Below are positions 15,858 through 23,961 of a stretch of 41,640 nucleotides of DNA, one piece after another (position 1 is the stretch's first letter; every line of letters starts with the position of its first letter). This DNA comes from an uncultured Eubacterium sp. (GTDB lineage: Bacteria; Bacillota; Clostridia; Peptostreptococcales; Anaerovoracaceae): positions 1 to 41,640 of the forward strand of contig CAJJPZ010000005.1 of the NCBI GenBank assembly GCA_905193765.1, read 5' to 3'. Position numbers and translations under genes: made by a program. The notes beneath the pieces are model-generated. The model did no database searches. It was not told the DNA's origin and saw only the letters and a program-made list of their open reading frames with translations.

Positions 15858-17072
15858 CTATAAAAACCTTGAGAATTTAAAAGTTAAAGTTAAATTTGTA
15901 TCCATAGTATAATCTCTTACAGAACCAGCTAATTTCAATTTGTCTAATGTGCAATAAACCGTCGTATTATATTTATCTGCTTTTAAATGTTTTACTAAAA
16001 TTGATGGTTTCATTTTGTATGACGAATCTTCGTTTTTATAATTTGCAGAACTAGACCAAATTTTGCTGTACTGATAACCTAATTGATTTGTAATATCCTG
16101 GCTTTTGGTAGTATAACTATAGCTTTCATTTGCTGTTATTGATACACCATCAGTTCCAACCGCTGATCCTATTTCGGTACTTACACTTTTTCCGTCATTC
16201 AAAAGTGTTTCATCTAAAATTACATGATTACCCGTATCCGGCACACGCATTTTGTATTTATAGCTCTTCACACGTTTAGAACCAAAGGCACTTACAGTAC
16301 AAACAGAATACACATCATCCCATTCTGTTTGCTTCTTTTTGCTTTTTTTAACAGCAACAGCAAATGCAGTTATTTTAGCTGAACCAATTTTTTCATATCC
16401 TGACAATGATTCTTCTTTACTCCATTTATAATCTGTAGATGTTGCCCCCTTCTTTTTATAGAAATATGCAAACTTTGAAGCATCTTTAAAAAAGTTTGGT
16501 GCAAACGATTGTAAATGCGCAATGGTGTCTTCTTCCGCTTCAGTAGATGTAACGGTAGGTGCTTCACTGTTTTTTAAATGGATATCCGAAACTACTTCAT
16601 TAACATTCAGTATTTCACTGCCAATTAGATTGCTAGTTTCATCCTTATCGACCTCGCCTGTGTCTGAGTCAAACACCACACCTACGATTTCCGTAGCCGT
16701 AATTCTTTGGTTTCCGTTTTCAATGAAAACCCCCAAGGTTTTACACTCATCACTTTCATTAATCTCAAAACTATCATCTATGAGTTCTGCAACTTTGACT
16801 GCATCATCTCCCTCTACCAAAACATTTACACCATTTTGTACAAGCTCTTCAATCGAGTCTGCATCACTAGCTGCAGCATATTTTACATTAACAGCATCTA
16901 CATTTTTTAAATCTTCTGTATCTATTTCGTTTATACTGTTTACTGACTTCACTGATTCTTCTTTTTCAAGACCATAACAAGCTTCATTGATTGTGCCTGT
17001 CAACAGTGAAACGATACACAGGCTTATAACCGCTGTTATTACGATATTATAATATATTTTGTTTTTCTTCAT
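15858..17072 (-). CDS. large secreted protein encoded with the S8 protease, unknown
   Basis: 404 residues: a signal peptide (NIVITAVISLCIVSLLTGTI, cleavage before about residue 35), an acidic N-terminal half (EESVKSVNSINEIDTEDLKN; many Asp/Glu) and a basic, beta-rich C-terminal half with alternating polar/hydrophobic strands ending in LTLTFKFSRFL. No family recognised. Its ATG follows the protease stop by 1 nt with AAAGAGG upstream, so the two are translationally coupled. It could be the protease's substrate, regulator or partner; the acid/basic two-part layout would fit a proprotein, which is inference. AT-rich like its operon. Confidence 0.75.
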   Translation of the reverse strand: MKKNKIYYNIVITAVISLCIVSLLTGTINEACYGLEKEESVKSVNSINEIDTEDLKNVDAVNVKYAAASDADSIEELVQNGVNVLVEGDDAVKVAELIDDSFEINESDECKTLGVFIENGNQRITATEIVGVVFDSDTGEVDKDETSNLIGSEILNVNEVVSDIHLKNSEAPTVTSTEAEEDTIAHLQSFAPNFFKDASKFAYFYKKKGATSTDYKWSKEESLSGYEKIGSAKITAFAVAVKKSKKKQTEWDDVYSVCTVSAFGSKRVKSYKYKMRVPDTGNHVILDETLLNDGKSVSTEIGSAVGTDGVSITANESYSYTTKSQDITNQLGYQYSKIWSSSANYKNEDSSYKMKPSILVKHLKADKYNTTVYCTLDKLKLAGSVRDYTMDTNLTLTFKFSRFL

Positions 17073-17073
17073 T

Positions 17074-17979
17074 TTAAATTACCTCTTTCAAATTTTGTAA
17101 CACATTATTCAGATTGATTTTACCATTATGTTCTTGAAAACCATCTGAATAAAGTACCTCTATAATACTTTCAACTTTTACATTTTTGAAATAAGCTAAT
17201 GCAGTTGCCATAATCCCTGCCATAATTCCACACGATATGGATGATCCTGATAAGGAATTGTAACATTCACCATATGATGTTGTTACAATATCCTCACCGG
17301 GGAGATATACTGCTGGCAAATCAATCCTATTTTTTATATTACCATTGATATCCATACTACCGATCCTTAGTACTTCAGCATACGCGGCAGGATATAAACA
17401 TTGTTGATCATTACCAATAGCTGATATTATTAAAATATTGTTTTTATATGCCTTTTTTATAGCATTATGTAAAACTGTAGAATCACGCTTTACTCCAATA
17501 CTCATATTAATAATATCAACATTTTCAGCAATTGCTATATCGATACATTTTACTAAAGTTTCAATATCTGCAGCATTATTTTTCGCAGCACAAATGGATA
17601 TAATTTCCACATTTTCTGTATCTGCGATGCCTATTAAACCTTTACAATCAGCTGGTTCAGCAGCTATTACTCCTGCTATAGCTGTTCCATGTATCCTATT
17701 CTTTATATCACTTTCGTAGCAACCATTTAGCACATAACTTTTGTTTAACTTTGCAGTTTGCAAATCCTTATGACACATATTTATACATGTATCTATTATT
17801 GCAACTTTTATAGGTCTCACTTTTTTTAAGTCAATTGTATTGGTATTACAATTACCAGTTATGTTTTCATACCACCATTGGTATCTATGTTCACGAACAT
17901 CTATAGATACACAAAGTCTAAATAGTATACCACTAAGTATAATAATGATAAGGACCACATTCACATGTCTATTTTTCAT
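17074..17979 (-). CDS. membrane-anchored subtilisin-like serine protease (S8 family)
   Basis: 301 residues: one N-terminal membrane segment (VVLIIIILSGILFRLCV) then a compact S8 domain. The triad is visible: Asp63 (VAIIDTCIN), His97 (RIHGTAIAGVIA) and Ser247 (SGSSISCGIMAG), with oxyanion Asn190 (SAIGND). There is no obvious propeptide between anchor and catalytic domain. Small single-domain S8 enzymes of this type process one partner rather than digest widely; the coupled secreted protein at 15858-17072 is the natural candidate. It overlaps the upstream gene by 11 bp. The operon is AT-rich compared with its flanks, a sign of transfer. Confidence 0.92.
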   Translation of the reverse strand: MKNRHVNVVLIIIILSGILFRLCVSIDVREHRYQWWYENITGNCNTNTIDLKKVRPIKVAIIDTCINMCHKDLQTAKLNKSYVLNGCYESDIKNRIHGTAIAGVIAAEPADCKGLIGIADTENVEIISICAAKNNAADIETLVKCIDIAIAENVDIINMSIGVKRDSTVLHNAIKKAYKNNILIISAIGNDQQCLYPAAYAEVLRIGSMDINGNIKNRIDLPAVYLPGEDIVTTSYGECYNSLSGSSISCGIMAGIMATALAYFKNVKVESIIEVLYSDGFQEHNGKINLNNVLQNLKEVI

Positions 17980-18481
17980 ATTTTCTTATTACTGCAAGAT
18001 TCAATAGTATCCATATTATGAGTATCCATGTCAGCGGCCCCGAAGCATACGAAAGTACATCTTTGGGCCATTGATGTTTCAGACGATAGGACACTGTATA
18101 CGGACCGCTTCCATCATTATCGGAAAACGTTGCATCGAAATTCAATGTTGGAATATCTTCGTACACCGAAATCGTTTCTTTATTCACGAATTTCTTAAGA
18201 TCATTTTTGCTTTCAAACAAAATTTTTTCTTTAGTATCATCATCGTCTATCAATTCTCTTACGTATGCCACATAATATCCATTCTCCTCATAAGTTCCAT
18301 AAAGAATATATCCTTCATGTCGGTCTTTAAGAAGGTACTCACACTTTTTAAATGTTTCTTTATCCCGAAATTCATATTTATAGCTTAAGTGGTATTTCAC
18401 TTCACTGATCGCAAATGCAGCAAGTACAACTGCAACCAATGTTACTATTGAAAAATTCAGGATATGAAAATTTTTTTTCAT
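17969..18481 (-). CDS. two-TM membrane protein with exported loop, unknown
   Basis: 170 residues: N-terminal membrane segment (FSIVTLVAVVLAAFAISEV), an exported charged domain of about 105 residues (YKYEFRDKETFKKCEYLL; YGTYEENGYYVAYV) and a C-terminal membrane segment (LTWILIIWILLNLAVI) with a basic end. The last segment matches the remnant at 10625-10737. It overlaps the protease start by 11 bp and is first of the three-gene AT-rich operon. No promoter was found in the 68 bp upstream, and no terminator separates it from 18550-18972, so the ECF promoter at 19026 may also serve it. Confidence 0.8.
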   Translation of the reverse strand: MKKNFHILNFSIVTLVAVVLAAFAISEVKYHLSYKYEFRDKETFKKCEYLLKDRHEGYILYGTYEENGYYVAYVRELIDDDDTKEKILFESKNDLKKFVNKETISVYEDIPTLNFDATFSDNDGSGPYTVSYRLKHQWPKDVLSYASGPLTWILIIWILLNLAVIRKYEK

Positions 18482-18549
18482 AACAACAACTCCTATTCTT
18501 ACCAGTAATAATCAATAATATCTGCAATTTCTTATTATCCATTGCGTCT

Positions 18550-18972
18550 TCAATACTTCACTGTCGAACTGTAACGTGTTACTTTCTCTGAATTAGAGCC
18601 TGCGTATGCTCTGAAAACTGCTTTCGTACGGTACTTGTAGCCTTCAGTCACAGTCTTAGTCTTTTTTAATATATATGAGTTGGCTGATTTTGAACCAGAC
18701 CAGTCCTCAATAGAAGACCACTTGCTGTTTTGGTATCTCTGCAAATACAAATGACATGAAAGCTTTGTCGTCTTTCCTGATATGCCGGTAATCGTACCTT
18801 TCACTAAGGCTGTCCCGCTGTCTGATATACTCAGACTTGCACTTGCGTTGTTGTAATTGGACGCCATAGGGCTGTCTTCAGGGTCGTCGATCACGGCTGC
18901 CGAGGCAGGTACCAGCATACAGATGCTCAGCATAAATACAGCTGTCAGTATGACTGCAAATCTTTTCAACAT
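18550..18972 (-). CDS. secreted small Ser/Lys-rich protein of the ECF regulon
   Basis: 140 residues with a clear Sec signal peptide (MLKRFAVILTAVFMLSICMLVPASAA, cleavage near residue 26). The mature part is a single beta-rich domain (ASLSISDSGTALVKGTITGI; LSCHLYLQRYQNSKWSSIED; YKYRTKAVFRAYA). No family recognised; the strand pattern resembles small immunoglobulin-like exported domains. The ATG at 18972 is chosen over upstream GTG codons because the signal peptide then has normal length. An ECF-type promoter lies at 19026-19057. A decayed second copy is at 15696-15782. Confidence 0.8.
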   Translation of the reverse strand: MLKRFAVILTAVFMLSICMLVPASAAVIDDPEDSPMASNYNNASASLSISDSGTALVKGTITGISGKTTKLSCHLYLQRYQNSKWSSIEDWSGSKSANSYILKKTKTVTEGYKYRTKAVFRAYAGSNSEKVTRYSSTVKY

Positions 18973-19025
18973 GTTTCTCACCACCTTTCCTTTAAGATCT
19001 CGAAGTGCTTTATGCCCTTCTATAT

Positions 19026-19057
19026 ACCTAAACCTCAGGAAAGGTCATTTTGTGACA
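19026..19057 (-). promoter_or_regulatory. ECF-type promoter of the secreted protein gene
   Basis: On the minus strand TGTCACAA (19050-19057), a 16-bp spacer and GTTTAGGT (19026-19033), then ATAT. It matches the promoter of the sigma gene itself (20473-20504) in 10 consecutive bases of the -35 region and in GGTTTA-N-GTATAT at the -10. Confidence 0.8.
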
Positions 19058-19084
19058 AACTTTTTTTGTTTTTTTAAAATTATT

Positions 19085-19777
19085 TTATTTCAGGCTCTCT
19101 GCCATTTTCTCAAGGACATCCATACTGCAGTTACCACCTATGTCGTACAGATACACGCCATCAGTCCATATCATAAAGCAGCCGTATTCATTATATGAGC
19201 TGTACCCCTTGTATCCGTTTACGGTTATTTCTTTGAATCCCGGGTCATCATTATCTATACTCAGCCCCATGTTTTCGACACCTTCGTTTTGGGAATATGT
19301 TATCCCTTTCTTGCCCCTGCGGTACTCGACTACATAATAACCTCCCTCAGTTTCATCCCTATCCTCACTGACGATCTCATACCCTTCCGGTGTTTCCGGC
19401 TTCCGCAGGCCTTTGTCGGTGAGGGTGCTGTCGGGATCGTCGATGTCGAAGTACACGTCCAGGGTGCCGTTGCTGTCGTTCTGGGCCTCGTCCCAGTGTA
19501 TCACTGCCTGGGTCACCGCGTAGGTGCAGCCTGCCAGTGCCATTAGGATGGCGGCGATGAGGGCTGCTGCGGCGGCCCGCCTCATGCGGAAGCGTCCCAG
19601 GCTGACATAGCTGTGCTCAGCAGCGCGGCAGGTCTTCTCCATTTTTTTCAGGAATGCTTCGAAGAACTCATGGTCTGAGGCAGCGTCGTCCCAGTCGTCC
19701 GCCCATGAGTACTTCGTATCCAGCGCCTCCGCTGCGGCGCGTTTTATCATGTCATCTGTATTTATGTCACGGCTCAT
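19085..19777 (-). CDS. membrane anti-sigma factor with DUF4367-like sensor domain
   Basis: 230 residues. The cytoplasmic N-terminal part of about 65 residues carries a sigma-binding-like helical region (MIKRAAAEALDTKYSWADDW; FFEAFLKKME). One membrane segment follows (AAAAALIAAILMALAGCTYAV), then an exported domain whose end (GYKGYSSYNEYGCFMIWTDG, then YLYDIGGNCSMDVLEKMAESL) is typical of DUF4367. This domain sits C-terminal of membrane anti-sigma factors in Clostridia. It starts 4 bp after the sigma stop, with GAGGTGAG upstream. Its role is to hold the sigma factor until an envelope signal is sensed; the signal is unknown. Confidence 0.88.
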   Translation of the reverse strand: MSRDINTDDMIKRAAAEALDTKYSWADDWDDAASDHEFFEAFLKKMEKTCRAAEHSYVSLGRFRMRRAAAAALIAAILMALAGCTYAVTQAVIHWDEAQNDSNGTLDVYFDIDDPDSTLTDKGLRKPETPEGYEIVSEDRDETEGGYYVVEYRRGKKGITYSQNEGVENMGLSIDNDDPGFKEITVNGYKGYSSYNEYGCFMIWTDGVYLYDIGGNCSMDVLEKMAESLK

Positions 19778-19781
19778 GATC

Positions 19782-20324
19782 TCACCTCTGTGTCCATTCT
19801 TTCAGATCCTCCCGGGCACGTTCCACCCGTTTCCTGGCTGCGGACTCCGATATATCCAGCAGTGCTGCGATCTCCCTGTAGCTGAATCCATACACTGCAT
19901 GCAGGAACAGCACGTTCTGCTGCAGCTCCGGCATCTGCAGGATACGCCCCACGGCATCCCAGGTCTCTGCTTCTGCTGCTGTGGGATCCTCCGCTGCCTG
20001 CAGTGCTCCGGCGGCTGCGTCCATATCCTCCGGGTACTCCCGGTCCGATATGTGCCTCGACTCGCGCCTGTACAAAGTCTTTGCTGCGTTTTCAGTTATT
20101 ATCAGTACGAATTTTTTAGTGGCAGACTGATCTGCATCACTCACTTTGCCGAAATTCTTCGCTATGCGCAGGAAGGCCTCTTGCACGGCCTCCTCTGCCA
20201 GGCTGTGGTCGCCCAGTATCCGCTTCGCAGCGTAATGCATGAGCTTACTGTATCTCTCGTACAGTTTCACGAACTCCGACTTTTCATGCTGTGTGCCGAT
20301 CATTGCAAGATATGATATAAGCAT
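19782..20324 (-). CDS. ECF-type RNA polymerase sigma factor
   Basis: 180 residues. Region 2 (SEFVKLYERYSKLMHYAAKR, LGDHSLAEEAVQEAFLRIAK) and region 4 (QNVLFLHAVYGFSYREIAAL, then LDISESAARKRVERAREDL) are both present, with an Ala/Glu-rich linker. The length is usual for ECF sigmas. GGGGAG lies 7 nt before the ATG. It has two promoters: a sigma-A-like one close to the gene (20367-20395) and an ECF-type one further up (20473-20504), implying positive autoregulation. The anti-sigma gene follows directly. I infer that it drives the seven shared-motif promoters. Confidence 0.95.
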   Translation of the reverse strand: MLISYLAMIGTQHEKSEFVKLYERYSKLMHYAAKRILGDHSLAEEAVQEAFLRIAKNFGKVSDADQSATKKFVLIITENAAKTLYRRESRHISDREYPEDMDAAAGALQAAEDPTAAEAETWDAVGRILQMPELQQNVLFLHAVYGFSYREIAALLDISESAARKRVERAREDLKEWTQR

Positions 20325-20366
20325 TGCTGACTCCCCTTTTGATCTGGTGTTTCTGTCTTTACATGT

Positions 20367-20395
20367 ATTTTATAACACACATCATATCATTACAA
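20367..20395 (-). promoter_or_regulatory. sigma-A-like promoter of the ECF sigma gene
   Basis: On the minus strand TTGTAA (20390-20395), a 17-bp spacer and TAAAAT (20367-20372), about 43 bp before the sigma start codon. It would supply basal expression. Confidence 0.55.
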
Positions 20396-20472
20396 GCATC
20401 GCAAACTCCCGGCACGCCGCCATCGCCGGCAATGATCTGCACATATAAACATGTCTCATGCTCCTCTCATAT

Positions 20473-20504
20473 ACATAAACCCGGGGAGACGCGATTTTGT
20501 GACA
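20473..20504 (-). promoter_or_regulatory. ECF-type autoregulatory promoter of the sigma gene
   Basis: On the minus strand TGTCACAA (20497-20504), a 16-bp spacer and GTTTATGT (20473-20480) followed by ATAT. It is nearly the same as the promoter at 19026-19057. The 296-bp gap 20325-20620 holds this, the basal sigma promoter and the divergent promoter at 20537. Confidence 0.8.
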
Positions 20505-20536
20505 TGATTTTTAAAAATTTTTAAATTTTTTTAGCC

Positions 20537-20565
20537 TTGCTTTATAACGGGCGTTGAAATATAAT
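20537..20565 (+). promoter_or_regulatory. sigma-A promoter of the secreted basic protein gene
   Basis: TTGCTT (20537-20542), a 17-bp spacer and a perfect TATAAT (20560-20565), 55 bp before the start at 20621. It is divergent from the ECF promoter, whose -35 lies 33 bp away. Confidence 0.75.
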
Positions 20566-20620
20566 GTAATTTAAGAGACACTGGTACGAGCTTACTATTC
20601 GATAAGGGGGAGGACTCGTA

Positions 20621-21142
20621 ATGGATCACAGAAAAATCACCGCAGTACTGATCGCTGTTATATTCATATTCACCGTCATACCTGTATCGGCTGCCGGAGG
20701 GAGCAGATCCGGTTATGATGTGAGCAGGACGAAGCCTGCATCGGACGGGACTTATTATGAGACGATAATAAAAACGAAAGGCAATCCTTCAGGCAACGCG
20801 TTCTCAAGGAAAGCCAGGAACAAGACTGCTACCAGCAGCAAGACCATGTACCACAAGACGAAATACGGCAAAGTCCTGTGGTATGTCAAAGTCACCGGTA
20901 CATTCATATACGGCAGCGGCTCCTCCAAGTGCGTGCGCTCCTCTGTCAAGGCGGTCTCAAAGTCAAAGGACTGGAAGATAGTGAACAAGTCATCCGACAA
21001 GTACAACAACAGAGCGATAGCGAAAGCCACCGCCAAGAAAGAAAAGGATGATTCCGGCAGAAAGAAAGGCAAGAAAAAAGGATCACAGGTCAGATCCATG
21101 ACAGTGACCCTGACCTGCACGCCATCTGGTGATTTCTATTAG
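20621..21142 (+). CDS. secreted basic protein, unknown
   Basis: 173 residues with a Sec signal peptide (ITAVLIAVIFIFTVIPVSAA, cleavage near residue 25). The mature protein is strongly basic, with a central beta-rich segment (YGKVLWYVKVTGTFIYGSGS, SKCVRSSVKAV) and a Lys-rich stretch (KKEKDDSGRKKGKKKGSQVR). I do not recognise the family; the composition suggests it binds an acidic partner such as teichoic acid, nucleic acid or the envelope, which is inference. GGGGGAGG precedes the ATG. Its own sigma-A promoter and terminator flank it; it is divergent from the ECF sigma gene. Confidence 0.8.
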   Translation: MDHRKITAVLIAVIFIFTVIPVSAAGGSRSGYDVSRTKPASDGTYYETIIKTKGNPSGNAFSRKARNKTATSSKTMYHKTKYGKVLWYVKVTGTFIYGSGSSKCVRSSVKAVSKSKDWKIVNKSSDKYNNRAIAKATAKKEKDDSGRKKGKKKGSQVRSMTVTLTCTPSGDFY

Positions 21143-21171
21143 ATTATCCGTGCAGCATCACAAAAAATATC

Positions 21172-21219
21172 AAAGCGGCCATGAGCTGCAGAGCGTATCT
21201 GCAGTCCGGCCGCTTTTTT
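21172..21219 (+). terminator. terminator of the secreted basic protein gene
   Basis: AAAGCGGCC (21172-21180) pairs with GGCCGCTTT (21208-21216), with an inner CTGCAGA/TCTGCAG stem (21186-21192, 21198-21204). The T-run reaches 21219. It may also stop the convergent sortase transcript, as an A-run precedes the stem. Confidence 0.9.
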
Positions 21220-21287
21220 GCTGTTCTGTTATATTGTCTGGCGTTTCCGTCAGCTCAGATCCGACGCCCGAAAAATCATGCTCCGGG

Positions 21288-22094
21288 CTACTGAGGTTTT
21301 ACCTGTTTCGCATCGATCCGTTTCCCCACCACGAAGAACCTGCCGTCCTCCGTATGGTAGGCGCATGTGGACAGCGTCACCAGCTGATCCCCGTACTCTG
21401 CTGTCTCGCCTGTATCATAGGCAGACAGGCTTTTCACGCCGCTGATGTATTCGTTGAACCGTTCTTCTGTGGTCATACCGGCATACTGGTAATACTTGAA
21501 CTTGTCCGAATCCTCCGGGTATATCTGGGAATAGCCTGCCGCTATCACCTGATAAGTACCCTGCCCGCCTTTGTATATGGTGTCGAATTTAAAGGTCTTG
21601 TGGTCCTTATAGAATTCCACATCATCATACTTCAGCAGATCCTTGAACATCGTCCCGTTCTTCATGTGGTGACCGTACACAAGGAAATTCGAAGTCGGCA
21701 CGAATATATCGCTGGCAGCGTCCAGGAACGGAGTTCCGGAATCCGAGTACTCCTTCTCGAAATTCCTGTGGAGGTAATACTCCGGGTCGTCCTGCGTCTG
21801 CATCACAGGATAATCGATCTTCGTGTCATCCACAGTTACCCATCCGATGAGATCCTTGTTCTTCAGGTAAAGATCCACATATTTGCCTATGACCGTGCCT
21901 TTGTCCGTGACAAGATCCTCGCGCCCGTCCGATCTGAGGTCACCGACCTGCTCCAGCGCGCTCTGTTCTCTGATGCCGTTCAGTACATAATCCAGTATTC
22001 CCCCTGCCGAGCCTGCAAAGACTATAAGGCAGAGCACCAGTACTATCTTACGGCCCAGTCCCATAGGCGCTCTCCTGGATTTCTTCTTCTTCAT
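21288..22094 (-). CDS. srtB: class B sortase
   Basis: 268 residues: an N-terminal signal anchor (KIVLVLCLIVFAGSAGGILDYVL) and a sortase B catalytic domain. The catalytic His is in FLVYGHHM (about 142), Cys in LVTLSTCAY (about 244) and Arg in GRFFVVGKRI (about 252). The long insertion between strands with a helix (SDKFKYYQYAGMTTEERFNE) is characteristic of class B. It links surface proteins or pilins to peptidoglycan; no sorting-signal protein was seen in the window, so substrates lie elsewhere. GAGGGAA precedes the ATG. It lies 37 bp after the ACT-domain gene in the same direction and could be a distal member of that transcript. Confidence 0.93.
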   Translation of the reverse strand: MKKKKSRRAPMGLGRKIVLVLCLIVFAGSAGGILDYVLNGIREQSALEQVGDLRSDGREDLVTDKGTVIGKYVDLYLKNKDLIGWVTVDDTKIDYPVMQTQDDPEYYLHRNFEKEYSDSGTPFLDAASDIFVPTSNFLVYGHHMKNGTMFKDLLKYDDVEFYKDHKTFKFDTIYKGGQGTYQVIAAGYSQIYPEDSDKFKYYQYAGMTTEERFNEYISGVKSLSAYDTGETAEYGDQLVTLSTCAYHTEDGRFFVVGKRIDAKQVKPQ

Positions 22095-22131
22095 AATTCC
22101 CTCTTTCCCTTCCGTGCAGTGTCAGGACTCG

Positions 22132-22566
22132 TTATACAAGATCCTCTGTGCGGTAGAGTCTCACATTGTTCCTGCTGAGGATACCAATAGCGCCGTTTAT
22201 GTCGTCAACCTTCATTACGATGACTGCCTTTTCCTCATCGGCATTGTCCGAAGTTATCGTGGAGTAAAGGTATTTCACTGCGATACCTGCTCCCGACAGC
22301 ATCCTCAGGATATGATCAAGTCCGCCCGGCTTGTCTTCGATCTCCACGGCTATGACCTCTGTCACGCTTGCGATGAATCCGTGCTCCTTCAGAAGCCTGA
22401 CAGCCTCCTGAGGATCCGGAACGATGAATCTCAGTATACCGAAATCCACAGTCTCTGCGATATTGCATGCTCTGAAATCTATGCCTTTCTCTGCCAGTAT
22501 ATGTGTCAGTTCAGCTAATCTGCCGGTAGTATTCTCAACATATACCGATACCTGTTTTACTAACAT
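22132..22566 (-). CDS. tandem ACT-domain protein
   Basis: 144 residues made of two ACT domains (QVSVYVENTTGRLAELTHILAEKG; AVEIEDKPGGLDHILRMLSGAG), each with the usual ligand-binding Gly turn. Proteins of this kind sit beside iorAB and phenylacetate-CoA ligase genes and probably sense aromatic amino acids; the ligand here is not shown by sequence. GAGGAGG precedes the ATG. It follows the CoA-ligase gene by 18 bp in one operon. Confidence 0.92.
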   Translation of the reverse strand: MLVKQVSVYVENTTGRLAELTHILAEKGIDFRACNIAETVDFGILRFIVPDPQEAVRLLKEHGFIASVTEVIAVEIEDKPGGLDHILRMLSGAGIAVKYLYSTITSDNADEEKAVIVMKVDDINGAIGILSRNNVRLYRTEDLV

Positions 22567-22584
22567 ATCTCCGTTCCTCCTCGC

Positions 22585-23892
22585 TTAAAGCTTCCTTGTA
22601 TCTTCGACTCTGACTGCTTTGCCTTCGCTTCTCGGCAGAGTTCCCGCATTGAGGAATCTTACCTTGCATCCGATACCCAGCATATCTCTCAGTGCGTGGT
22701 CCAGTCTTCCTCTCAGGGCTTCGACGAATGCGATGTCGTCGATCTCCAGATTCTCCGCCAGTTCCACTGCCAGCTCGAAAGTATCTGTATTGTTCTCTCT
22801 GCCAACGTAGAGCTTGTAGTTCATCGTGAGTTCGTTGAACTCCGCTATGACTGTCTCTATCTGTGAAGGGAATACGTTGACTCCTCTGATGATCAGCATG
22901 TCGTCTGTACGTCCGAATACACGGCTCATCCTTACGGTAGTTCTGCCGCATGCGCACTTTTCTCTCATCAGGTAGCAGATATCCCTTGTCCTGTAACGGA
23001 TCATCGGCAGACCTTCCTTGCCCAGTGTGGTGATGACCAGCTCGCCCTTTTCTCCGTCAGGCAGCGGCTGCAGTGTCTCAGGGTCTATGATCTCCACATA
23101 GAAGTAGTCTTCCTGTACATGCATACCTGCATTTTCCTCGCAGCTCATGGATACTCCAGGTCCCATTATCTCCGAAAGGCCGTATATATCATGTGCCCTG
23201 ATACCCAGAGTGCTCTCTATCTCGTCTCTCATCGCCTGGGTCCACGGTTCAGCGCCGAACACGCCTGCCCTGAGATACAGATCGTCCCTGCTGTATCCGG
23301 ATTTTTTCAAGCCTTCTGCCAGCGTCAGCGCATATGAAGGTGTACAGCAGAGGATGTTGCTCTTCATGTCGTGCATGAATGTCACCTGCTTCTGGGTGTT
23401 TCCGGAACTCATCGGTATGACCGTTGCACCTACGGTCTCAGCACCGAGATGTGCTCCCATGCCGCCTGTGAAAAGACCGTATCCGTATGAAACATGGACA
23501 ACGGAATCCTGATCAGCACCTGCCATCGTAAGACCTCTCGCAACACATTCGCCCCACATGTCCAGATCGTTCCTTGTATATCCGACGATCTTCGGCTTGC
23601 CTGTGGTTCCCGACGATGCATGTACTCTGACTATATCCTTCATAGGTACTGCGAAGAGACCTGTCGGATAATTCTCAGCAATGTCTTCCTTCGTCACGAA
23701 GGGAAGCTTCGTAATGTCATCCAGCGACTGAATATCTTCAGGCTTCACGCCTGCTTCGTCCATCTTTTTTCTGTAGTGCTCCACATTGTCATATACATGT
23801 TTTACTGTTGCCTTGAGCTTCTTGAGCTGCAGGACGCGCATGGTGCTGCGGTCCGCACATTCCATTTCCTTGTTCCAAATCATTTTGTACAA
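22585..23892 (-). CDS. paaK: phenylacetate-CoA ligase family (aryl acid-CoA ligase)
   Basis: 435 residues of the ANL adenylating superfamily. The P-loop-like ASSGTTGKPKIVGYTRND is near residue 93, the A5-type motif in HDIYGLSEIMGPG, and a C-terminal subdomain with DDMLIIRGVNVFPSQIE and a final SEGKAVRVEDTRKL. In operons with IorAB this enzyme interconverts aryl acetates and aryl-acetyl-CoA, either activating the acids or, in reverse, conserving ATP. The frame opens with TTG at 23892, 5 nt after AAAGGA; the family-like start MIWNKE is an ATG at 23883 with poor spacing. iorB lies 69 bp upstream. Confidence 0.94.
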   Translation of the reverse strand: MYKMIWNKEMECADRSTMRVLQLKKLKATVKHVYDNVEHYRKKMDEAGVKPEDIQSLDDITKLPFVTKEDIAENYPTGLFAVPMKDIVRVHASSGTTGKPKIVGYTRNDLDMWGECVARGLTMAGADQDSVVHVSYGYGLFTGGMGAHLGAETVGATVIPMSSGNTQKQVTFMHDMKSNILCCTPSYALTLAEGLKKSGYSRDDLYLRAGVFGAEPWTQAMRDEIESTLGIRAHDIYGLSEIMGPGVSMSCEENAGMHVQEDYFYVEIIDPETLQPLPDGEKGELVITTLGKEGLPMIRYRTRDICYLMREKCACGRTTVRMSRVFGRTDDMLIIRGVNVFPSQIETVIAEFNELTMNYKLYVGRENNTDTFELAVELAENLEIDDIAFVEALRGRLDHALRDMLGIGCKVRFLNAGTLPRSEGKAVRVEDTRKL

Positions 23893-23961
23893 CGGATTCC
23901 TTTCTTTGTGATTTTACTTTTTTGTCTTTATCCTTCCCAATAAGATATATGTCCTGTAAAG

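Noticed and set aside
17074..18481. Lantibiotic or bacteriocin cluster around the S8 protease
   Set aside because: No modification enzyme, ABC transporter or short precursor peptide is present; the neighbouring secreted protein is 404 residues long.
21129..22178. 349-codon plus-strand frame opposite the sortase
   Set aside because: It is antisense to a sortase with all catalytic residues in place and overlaps the terminator at 21172-21219.
22535..22957. 140-codon minus-strand frame overlapping the CoA-ligase gene
   Set aside because: Out-of-frame shadow of the ligase with Arg/Gln-rich composition and no ribosome site.
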